9,378 nucleotides of DNA, from assembly GCA_944390875.1 (NCBI GenBank), contig CALXRO010000098.1, positions 1 to 9,378 of the forward strand, written 5' to 3'. The notes under the pieces were generated by a model. That model was not told the origin of the DNA. It searched no databases and saw only the letters and a program-made list of their open reading frames with translations. Below, piece by piece: positions 1 to 6,589 of this stretch; within the stretch, counting starts at the first letter, position 1; every line of letters starts with the position of its first letter. Origin of the DNA: an uncultured Rickettsiales bacterium. GTDB lineage: Bacteria; Pseudomonadota; Alphaproteobacteria; Rickettsiales; UBA1997. Position numbers and translations under genes: made by a program.

Positions 1-879
1 ATAGAGTCAGAATTTTGGCCTAATTTATTTTCAATAACAGCTAAAAATTGTCCAATTATAGTCTTAAACGGGAAAATGTCAAAAAAATCTTTCAGATTTT
101 GGTATAAATTCAAAAAATTAAAAGAAGTAGTTTTTCCTAAAATAGATGTGTGTTTAGCCCAATCAAAGAGTGATTATAAAAGATTTTTAATATTAGGTGT
201 ACAAAGTGTAAAATTTTTAGGTAATATAAAGTGTTTTGTTGAAAAAAGTGATGTTGATGAAGAATTGTATTCAAGACTATTTAAAATAACTAGTAATAGG
301 CATATTTGGCTTGTAAACTGTAGTCATGAAGGTGAAGAAGAAATAATAGTTAAAACACATAAAATACTTAAGGAAAAATATAAAGATCTAATAACCTTTT
401 TAATTATTAGACATCCAGATAGGTTAAATGATGTTAAAAGTATTTTGAGTAGGAATAATATTTCATATACTACAACAACACAAAATAATCCTATCAACAA
501 CGATATTGAATTTTATGTGCATGATAAACTTGGTAATCTCGGGACTTTCTTTAGGTTATGTAGAATAGTATTTATGTGTGGTTCTTTGAAAAAAGGTATA
601 GGTGGACATAATCCTTCTGAAGCTATAAAATTTGATTGTTGTGTATTGACTGGCCCTTATATTGACAATAATTACGTATTATTTAAAGAATTACAGGAAA
701 ATAATGCATGTATAATTTTAAAGGAAGACAATGAGATAATTTTATCGAAAAAAATTCAATATCTATTTGATAATCCTGAAGAAGTAAAAATACTGTCAAA
801 TAATGCCTATATAAAATCACTTGAGTATTCTAAAAACTCAAACGAAATTATGGATTTAATATATAAAATTATTGCTTGA
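1..879 (+). CDS. waaA: 3-deoxy-D-manno-octulosonic acid (Kdo) transferase, 5'-truncated by the window edge
   Basis: Kdo transferase is an inner-membrane-associated GT-B glycosyltransferase that adds Kdo from CMP-Kdo to lipid A precursors, the first step of the LPS core. The frame is open from base 1, and the residues before the ATG at 76 are clearly family sequence (ESEFWPN at bases 4-24, like the family's E-x-E-x-WPN motif). The start therefore lies outside the window and the ATG at 76 is internal. Of the 292 visible residues, recognisable motifs are AQS (53-55), GNIK (74-77), HEGEE (109-113), RHP (137-139) and the C-terminal donor-site block GS..KGIGGHNPSEA (194-208) followed by LTGP. Roughly 130 N-terminal residues, including the anchor and catalytic Glu region, should be missing compared with the usual ~425. 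It ends in TGA at 877-879, inside the 3' end of the convergent minus-strand gene. Family assignment is firm; whether it adds one or two Kdo units cannot be told. Confidence 0.93.
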   Translation: MESEFWPNLFSITAKNCPIIVLNGKMSKKSFRFWYKFKKLKEVVFPKIDVCLAQSKSDYKRFLILGVQSVKFLGNIKCFVEKSDVDEELYSRLFKITSNRHIWLVNCSHEGEEEIIVKTHKILKEKYKDLITFLIIRHPDRLNDVKSILSRNNISYTTTTQNNPINNDIEFYVHDKLGNLGTFFRLCRIVFMCGSLKKGIGGHNPSEAIKFDCCVLTGPYIDNNYVLFKELQENNACIILKEDNEIILSKKIQYLFDNPEEVKILSNNAYIKSLEYSKNSNEIMDLIYKIIA

Positions 880-2677
880 CCAAGATCGTTGATTGTTCTT
901 GTTTTATATTTTTTTCATCAAGATTTCTTTTGATTTCATTTTCTTTCTCTTTGGTAATATTTTCTTGTTCTTTTACATTTATTTTAGATACTTTTTCAAA
1001 TAAAGAATTTCTTATTTCTCTCAATAACTTACTTGAATCATTATAAGATTTTTCCACATTATCCAGTTCTTTTTTTAATTTTCTCTTTTTTAAAAATTTG
1101 TACCAAGGGGTATTACTTAATTCTTCGCTTATTCTTATTTTTTCTTTTTCTAAATCTTTATTAACTTGTATTGCATATGAATTTTTTAATATCTTACTTT
1201 CTAATTCTTTAATATTTTTTCTATCTTGTTCTATATTTTCTCTATTTCTTACAATTTGTTCAGGATCAAAATTTATTCTTTGTGCTAATTCTTCATTTAT
1301 TTTTTCTAATTTATTAATTTTTTCTTTTAAAGAATCATCTTCAGTAAAATTTGTATTTCTTTTAATTTCATTTAATCTTTGTTTAATTTCGTTAGTTTTT
1401 TTAATTTTATCAGATAAATTACTCAAATTTTGAAATTTCAAGTCATGCTCTGCTACTCTTTCTTTTAGAATAGTCAAAGTTGCAATTAAATCATTTACTC
1501 CTTCTTTATTATGATTGGCAATTCTTTCTATTGCTTCCGCAGTTTCATTATTGTGAGTTATATTTATTTTTTGTTCTTGATTTAGTTGTTCTAAATTACT
1601 ATTAATATTATCTAAACTAGCGTTAGCTAATTCTGAATATTGTTTCGCTTTTTCTTTAAGTTTGTTCATTGTTTCAGAATTATTTTTAGTAACCTCAGAA
1701 AGGCCTGTTGCCTCATTTTTGTACAACACCTCAAGTTTTTGAAGTTTTATGTTTTTATCTTTTAATTCTTTATCAATTTCTTTCTTCCTTTTCCAGTTAG
1801 CTTTATTTTTTTCTTCTTCTAAAGAATTAATATTAAACAGCAATTTTTTTTGTTTTTCTTCCAATTTTGCCAGAATGTTACCATGTTTTTCACTATTTTC
1901 ATTATACATTAAATTTTTTTCATGTAATTCTTGCATTTCTTTACTTAGTTTTTTCATTTCTTTTAACGTTTCTTCTTCATTTTCTTTTAATTTTTGTATT
2001 CTTTCTTCTTCTTGTTTTATTAATTCTTCTTGTTCCTTTAATTTTCTTTGTTGTTCTAAATTTCTCTCTAATTCTTTTTCAATTTTTTGAGCTTCATTAT
2101 CTATTGGAGTTGCTATATTTGACATAATGGTTAATAATTCTTTATTTTTATTCCATTCGGATTTAACGCCTTCAGATTGTATTATACTTTTTAAGGCATT
2201 ATTAAGTAATTTTAATTTTGCAATATTTAGTTCATTAACATCAAAATCTGTTTTTTCTATCTGATCTTTAAGTATATTGCTAATTATTCCAGAAAAGTCT
2301 TCAAACATATTAACTAAAATTCTTTTGCCATTTATTTCTGCATTAAAATCAGTTCCCATAAATTTAGCAGAGTCTTGTAAATTAATTTCTGCCCTGTCTA
2401 ATAGATTATTTGAATAATCTGTTAGTTTCTTAAAAGAATTTTCTACTTCTTCAAAATTTACATTTGATTGTGAGTTAATATTATCACAATAATTAATTAC
2501 GGAAGAGACAAAATCATTTGTTTTTGATATTATTTCTTCTCTATATTTACTAGCTAATTTAATTGCTGCAGAAATAGCAACTTGTGATGAAGTGCCAAAA
2601 AATTTCTTGTACCCTTCTATCGCCTTACCAAACGCTATATCTATCTCGTTTTGTAATCCTTTTATTTCTTTGACCAT
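869..2677 (-). CDS. large coiled-coil protein of unknown function (602 aa)
   Basis: I do not recognise this family. The protein is very rich in Lys, Glu, Asn and Gln. Residues 1-190 look like a mostly helical, less charged region, with an Ala/Ser-rich patch at 29-44 and a DFSG segment near 127. From about 195 to 350 there is long heptad-like, Glu/Lys-rich sequence typical of coiled coil; further helical segments run from about 400 to 600. They are interrupted by a less charged stretch (350-400) and a short basic patch with Trp and Phe (PWYKFLKKRKLKKEL, 524-538). I see no signal peptide, membrane segment, nucleotide-binding loop or catalytic motif, so a cytosolic scaffold, structural protein or secreted effector are all possible. 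The start is the first ATG of an uninterrupted frame; no Shine-Dalgarno precedes it. Its last 11 bp overlap the end of waaA, tail to tail. The long unbroken frame argues for a real gene; low-complexity composition will give spurious similarity hits. Confidence 0.8.
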   Translation of the reverse strand: MVKEIKGLQNEIDIAFGKAIEGYKKFFGTSSQVAISAAIKLASKYREEIISKTNDFVSSVINYCDNINSQSNVNFEEVENSFKKLTDYSNNLLDRAEINLQDSAKFMGTDFNAEINGKRILVNMFEDFSGIISNILKDQIEKTDFDVNELNIAKLKLLNNALKSIIQSEGVKSEWNKNKELLTIMSNIATPIDNEAQKIEKELERNLEQQRKLKEQEELIKQEEERIQKLKENEEETLKEMKKLSKEMQELHEKNLMYNENSEKHGNILAKLEEKQKKLLFNINSLEEEKNKANWKRKKEIDKELKDKNIKLQKLEVLYKNEATGLSEVTKNNSETMNKLKEKAKQYSELANASLDNINSNLEQLNQEQKINITHNNETAEAIERIANHNKEGVNDLIATLTILKERVAEHDLKFQNLSNLSDKIKKTNEIKQRLNEIKRNTNFTEDDSLKEKINKLEKINEELAQRINFDPEQIVRNRENIEQDRKNIKELESKILKNSYAIQVNKDLEKEKIRISEELSNTPWYKFLKKRKLKKELDNVEKSYNDSSKLLREIRNSLFEKVSKINVKEQENITKEKENEIKRNLDEKNIKQEQSTILVKQ

Positions 2678-2701
2678 ATTTATATTAAAAATATATAAAA
2701 A

Positions 2702-2730
2702 ATAATAATTTTATTTTTTTTATTTTTCAA
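2702..2730 (-). promoter_or_regulatory. candidate promoter of the coiled-coil gene
   Basis: Read on the minus strand, TTGAAA (2730-2725, 5 of 6 to the -35 consensus) is followed after 17 bp by TATTAT (2707-2702, 5 of 6 to the -10). Transcription would start near 2695, leaving a leader of about 18 bases before the ATG at 2677. The surrounding sequence is almost pure A/T, so chance matches are likely. Confidence 0.4.
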
Positions 2731-2743
2731 GTAAAAAAATTAA

Positions 2744-2756
2744 AGACATATTGTCT
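2744..2756. repeat. 13-bp inverted repeat in the divergent spacer
   Basis: AGACA-TAT-TGTCT is a perfect 5-bp dyad around a 3-bp centre. It sits 14 bp upstream of the minus-strand -35 candidate and about 56 bp upstream of the pheT -35. It is the most GC-containing symmetrical element in this spacer and could be a small operator. It could equally be chance. Confidence 0.35.
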
Positions 2757-2792
2757 AATAGTGGGAATATTAATTAAATATTAACTAGATCG

Positions 2793-2812
2793 ATTTAAAA
2801 ATATTTTTAAAT
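2793..2812. promoter_or_regulatory. 20-bp perfect A/T palindrome adjoining the pheT -35, UP-element-like
   Basis: The 20 bases read identically on both strands, with a core of five A, T, A, five T. The last base is the first T of the pheT -35 hexamer. The core matches the A-tract/T-tract pattern of the RNA polymerase alpha-subunit UP element (AAAWWTWTTTT), though it lies a few bases closer to the -35 than the distal subsite defined in E. coli. The symmetry is seen directly; the UP-element role is inferred. Confidence 0.4.
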
Positions 2813-2839
2813 TGACATATAAAAGCGAAAGCATACTAT
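2812..2839 (+). promoter_or_regulatory. candidate sigma70-type promoter of pheT-aroA
   Basis: A perfect TTGACA (2812-2817) is followed after 16 bp by TACTAT (2834-2839, 4 of 6); TATATA at 2837-2842 with a 19-bp spacer is an alternative -10. The start would fall near 2846, giving a leader of about 18 bases that holds no Shine-Dalgarno and has no room for a phenylalanine leader peptide or attenuator. Confidence 0.6.
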
Positions 2840-2863
2840 ATATCCATCGCAACACAATAAAAA

Positions 2864-5269
2864 ATGAAATTTACTTTATCTTGGTTAAAAGAATACTTAG
2901 AAACAGAAGTTGAACTTGAAATAATTACAGATACTTTAAATCAAATAGGTTTAGAAGTTGAAGAAGTAATTGATAAAAAAAACGAATTAAAGGACTTCAA
3001 TTGTGTTATAATAGAAGAATGTATAAAACATCCAAATTCAGACCATCTAAAAATATGTCAAGTTAGATATAGTAATGATAAAGAACCTATAACAATAATC
3101 TGCGGTGCTCCAAATGCTAGATCAGGACTAAAAACAATACTTGCACCAATAGGCTCAAAGTTGCCAGATGGAACCGAAATTAAGAAAAGTAAAATTAGGG
3201 GCATAGATAGTAATGGCATGCTTTGTTCTGAAAAAGAACTTGGGCTCAATGAAGATCATGAAGGCATAATAGAAATTAGCAATAATATTGAAATAGGTAC
3301 GAATTTATCAGTCATATTTAATATTGATGATCCAATTATTGATATATCAATAACTCCGAACAGAGGTGATTGTCTTGGTGTTTATGGTATAGCAAGGGAT
3401 TTAGCTTGTGCTGGTCTAGGACAATTAAAAAAAATAGAAAAACCAATAATAAAAAAGTCTTTTGAGAGTAGAATAAAACTTAACGTAAGTGATAATAATT
3501 GCCCTGTTTTTTATTTTAGAGAGATAAGAAATCTAAAAAATTGTGAATCACCTGAGTGGTTAAAAAAAAGATTAAAATCTGTAGATATTAATCCAAAAAA
3601 TGCATTGGTTGACATAACAAATTATATTATGATTTCATTTAATAAACCACTTCATTGTTATGATGCATCAAAAATAAATGGTCAAATTAAAGTAGAATCA
3701 TCAGATGGAGGCGAAGCTTTCACTGATCTTTTTGGTAACAAATATATTTTGCCAAAAAATGCCATAATGATTAAAGATAATGATAAAATATTATGTCTAG
3801 GTGGCATAATAGGCGCAGAATGCAGTGGAAGCTCAATGAATGCAGATCATGTTTTGGTGGAATCAGCAATATTTGACTCTATAAACATAGCAGAAATATC
3901 AAAAAAATTAAATATCCAGACAGATTCAAAATACAGATTTGAAAGAGGAAGTGATTATGATTCTGTTGAATTTGCTTTGGATTATGCGTGTAAACTTATA
4001 CTAGAAATTTGTGGAGGAGAGATTAGTGATATTTATAAGTATGAATTAGATGGTTATAAAGATTCAATAAAGAAAATTATAGATATAGATATAAATGATA
4101 TTGAAAAATTGTTAGGATTAAAAATACAAGAGGATGATATTATAGATATTTTAAATAAGCATGGATACATAATCAATAGAAAAAATAGTCTATTACAATT
4201 AACAGTACCATCATATAAGAATAATATCTTATGTAAAGAAGATGTAATTGATGACATTATAAGAATATATGGTTATGACAAATTAAAAGATGAAGATTTT
4301 TTAGATGTAAATACATTTGTAAGAGAAAATAATATCTTTTTTAAGAATTTTGAAAAAAAACTTTATGAAATTAGGCAAGTTTTAGTTTCTAATGGATTAA
4401 TAGAGATTATTTCTTATTCTTTTTTAAAAAAGGATGATAATAGACCATTTGGGGTTATAAAAGATGAATTAGATATAATAAATCCAATATCAGCTGACTT
4501 ATCACACTTAAGAGAAAATTTGTTGCCGAATATTTTAAATATAATTAGAAGAAATAACAATCATGGTTTTGAAAATATATCGCTTTTTGAAATAGGTAAT
4601 ATATTTAATGAATGTCAAATAGATAAGGAAAATACTATTATTTGTGGCGTAAGACAAGGCAAATATAAAATTAAAGATCAATATAATGAGACTAGAGATT
4701 TTGATATATATGATGTAAAAAAAGATATATTTGATATATTGAGTGTTTTTAGTATAAATTGTAATAAATTAATTATAAAAAAAGAAACCCCAGAATATTA
4801 TCATCCAGGAAGAAGTGGAAGTATTTATATGGGTAAAACATTACTTGGATATTTTGGAGAATTGCATCCAAAAGTATCTGGATATTTTGAATTAAAAAAA
4901 CCATTAGCTTTTGAATTTTTTATTGATAATGTACCAAAAAAACTATTTTATGAAAATAAAACAAAAAATGCTTTTTTGGTAAATGATTTACCTGAAGCAA
5001 GTAGGGATTTTGCTTTTTTGATTGATAAAAACATTGAAGTTGGTTCTATTATTAGGGATATATATTCTATTAATAAAGATGTTATTAGTAATGTTTTTTT
5101 ATTTGATATATATTACGATAAGTTATTACTTAATAAAAAATCAATAGGAATAACTATTCATTTTCAACCTAAAATAAATACTTTAACAAAAGATGAAATA
5201 AATTCAATTACGGATAGTATAATAAAATTTATAAGTGACAAATATTCAGCTGTTTTGAGAGATAAATAA
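2864..5269 (+). CDS. pheT: phenylalanyl-tRNA synthetase beta subunit
   Basis: This is the beta chain of the cytosolic alpha2-beta2 enzyme that charges tRNA-Phe. At 801 aa it has the normal length and domain order. MKFTLSWLKEYL at the N-terminus and an EMAP/OB-fold tRNA-binding domain (about 40-150, HPNSDHLKICQV, then IRGIDSNGMLCSEKELGL) come first. Next are ITPNRGDCL (163-171), the B3/B4 editing region (about 210-390, with NPKNALVDITNY and LGGIIG), and B5 (about 405-475, ending EDVIDDIIRIYGYD with the acidic metal-ligand cluster). The catalytic-like core (about 490-690) and the C-terminal FDX-ACB anticodon-binding domain (about 705-800, LPEASRDFAFLID) complete it. The start is fixed by family alignment and by the -10 element just upstream. 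pheS, the usual upstream partner, is not here: the upstream neighbour is a divergent unrelated gene. The TAA stop abuts the aroA start, so the two are surely cotranscribed. Confidence 0.97.
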   Translation: MKFTLSWLKEYLETEVELEIITDTLNQIGLEVEEVIDKKNELKDFNCVIIEECIKHPNSDHLKICQVRYSNDKEPITIICGAPNARSGLKTILAPIGSKLPDGTEIKKSKIRGIDSNGMLCSEKELGLNEDHEGIIEISNNIEIGTNLSVIFNIDDPIIDISITPNRGDCLGVYGIARDLACAGLGQLKKIEKPIIKKSFESRIKLNVSDNNCPVFYFREIRNLKNCESPEWLKKRLKSVDINPKNALVDITNYIMISFNKPLHCYDASKINGQIKVESSDGGEAFTDLFGNKYILPKNAIMIKDNDKILCLGGIIGAECSGSSMNADHVLVESAIFDSINIAEISKKLNIQTDSKYRFERGSDYDSVEFALDYACKLILEICGGEISDIYKYELDGYKDSIKKIIDIDINDIEKLLGLKIQEDDIIDILNKHGYIINRKNSLLQLTVPSYKNNILCKEDVIDDIIRIYGYDKLKDEDFLDVNTFVRENNIFFKNFEKKLYEIRQVLVSNGLIEIISYSFLKKDDNRPFGVIKDELDIINPISADLSHLRENLLPNILNIIRRNNNHGFENISLFEIGNIFNECQIDKENTIICGVRQGKYKIKDQYNETRDFDIYDVKKDIFDILSVFSINCNKLIIKKETPEYYHPGRSGSIYMGKTLLGYFGELHPKVSGYFELKKPLAFEFFIDNVPKKLFYENKTKNAFLVNDLPEASRDFAFLIDKNIEVGSIIRDIYSINKDVISNVFLFDIYYDKLLLNKKSIGITIHFQPKINTLTKDEINSITDSIIKFISDKYSAVLRDK

Positions 5270-6580
5270 ATGGATATTACTAATATAAAAAAATATATTA
5301 AGAACAGCGAGAATATATATGAAATAAATATACCAGGAAGTAAAAGTATAGCAGTAAGAAGTTTATTATTATCTTCACTAGCTAAGGGAGAAAGTATAAT
5401 ATCAAATTTACCAGAAAATGACGATGTCTTTTTTACAAAAGAAGTTATTAAAAAATTAGGTGTTACTATTAAAGAAGATAGAACCAATATAATTGTAAAT
5501 AGTGGCGGAATTGATAGTTTTAACAAAAATGCAAGATTATATCTTGGTTCTTCTGGAATATTAGCTAGATTTATTCCAGTAATTTTAGCTTTTGTAAATG
5601 AAGGAGAATATTTAATAGAAACATCAGAACAACTATTAAAAAGACCAAATAAAGCCGTATTTAACTTATTAAAAAAATTCGGTTCTACTATAGAGTATAT
5701 AAAAACACAAAGTTGTTACCCTATAAAATTAATTAATAATAAAAATGAAAAAATTATTAATAATAAGATAGTGGTATCTGGGAAGGAATCATCACAATTT
5801 GTTAGTGCTGCAATAATATTTGCAAGTTTAATAAAATCGGATGTAAATGTTCTTATAAAAGATATAAAAATAAATCATACCTATATATTAATGACTTTGG
5901 ATTTAATCAAGTTATTTGGCTATGATAATTATACTATTGATGAAAAAAATAATTCAATTTACTTTAGAAAATCAGATTATAAATCAACTTCTATAATTGT
6001 GGAACCAGACATAAATACAGTTTGTCATATTCTATCAATTGCTTTTATATTAAAAATAAATATAAAAATAATAAGTGTAAATAAAAATACCATACAACCA
6101 GGAATTTTATTTATTGGCTTATTAAAAAAGATTGGAGCAAAAATATATTTTGAAAACGACAATATAATACTAAAAAATGATAAAAATGTCAAAATTAATG
6201 GTGATTTTAAGATAAATATGTTTAATATGGCAGAAATGGTACCAACATTATCCTGTTTGGCAGTTTTTGCTGAAAAACCTATAAAAATATATGGAGTAGC
6301 ACATATAAGAAATCACGAAACTGATCGTATAGCTTCTGTTGTTGAGGAATTGAAAAAAATTGGAGTAAAAGTTGATGAATTTGATGACGGATTAAAAATA
6401 TATCCGTCAAAACCAGTATTTTCGGCACCAATAAATCCTTACGGCGATCATCGCATAGTTATGAGTTTTGCAATGTTCGCCGCTATTGCTGATATACAAA
6501 TACTTGGTTTTAATTGTGTATCAAAAACCTGTCCAACTTTTAGTGAAATTCTAAAGAGTATCGGGTTTAAAGTATATTAG
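5270..6580 (+). CDS. aroA: EPSP synthase (3-phosphoshikimate 1-carboxyvinyltransferase) family protein, divergent
   Basis: EPSP synthase joins PEP to shikimate-3-phosphate in the step before chorismate. At 436 aa it has the usual two-domain length (E. coli 427). Conserved: GSKSIAVR (23-30; Lys, Ser and Arg equal to E. coli K22, S23, R27), G96 and R100, KRP (124-126; R equals R124), SSQ (174-176), HETDR (349-353; E and R equal to E341, R344), DHR (393-395, R386) and SKTCP (418-422, K411). The PEP-binding set is thus intact. Changed relative to E. coli: S197 to Asn202, D313 to Glu322, K340 to His349, and the GNAGT segment is GSSGI with Phe at the P101 position. Several of these normally contact shikimate-3-phosphate or act in catalysis. 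The block VPTLSCLAVFA...VAHIR resembles EPSP synthases outside the E. coli type. The start follows the pheT TAA directly; a weak GAGAG lies 8 bases upstream. It could be a working but diverged AroA or a relative using another acceptor. Confidence 0.85.
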   Translation: MDITNIKKYIKNSENIYEINIPGSKSIAVRSLLLSSLAKGESIISNLPENDDVFFTKEVIKKLGVTIKEDRTNIIVNSGGIDSFNKNARLYLGSSGILARFIPVILAFVNEGEYLIETSEQLLKRPNKAVFNLLKKFGSTIEYIKTQSCYPIKLINNKNEKIINNKIVVSGKESSQFVSAAIIFASLIKSDVNVLIKDIKINHTYILMTLDLIKLFGYDNYTIDEKNNSIYFRKSDYKSTSIIVEPDINTVCHILSIAFILKINIKIISVNKNTIQPGILFIGLLKKIGAKIYFENDNIILKNDKNVKINGDFKINMFNMAEMVPTLSCLAVFAEKPIKIYGVAHIRNHETDRIASVVEELKKIGVKVDEFDDGLKIYPSKPVFSAPINPYGDHRIVMSFAMFAAIADIQILGFNCVSKTCPTFSEILKSIGFKVY

Positions 6581-6589
6581 TATTTTACC

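Noticed and set aside
76..78. ATG at 76 as the start of waaA
   Set aside because: The same frame is open to base 1 and the upstream residues include the family ESEFWPN motif, so the gene begins outside the window.
877..879. TGA at the end of waaA as a recoded Trp codon
   Set aside because: The waaA protein ends at a natural family length there, Trp is encoded by TGG throughout, and read-through would enter the antisense of another gene.
1098..2127. Open + strand frames at 1098-1433, 1749-2090 and 1867-2127 rich in Phe, Leu and Ser
   Set aside because: They are the antisense of Lys/Glu-rich coiled-coil codons. The hydrophobic composition is a by-product and they have no start signals or family motifs.
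2840..2863. A phenylalanine-responsive leader peptide or attenuator before pheT, as in E. coli
   Set aside because: The predicted leader is about 18 bases, with no small reading frame, no Phe codon run and no terminator hairpin.
3058..5526. Minus-strand frames at 3058-3249, 4054-4257 and 5164-5526
   Set aside because: They lie wholly inside pheT or across the pheT-aroA junction, whose + strand proteins are unmistakable. No motif or ribosome site supports them.
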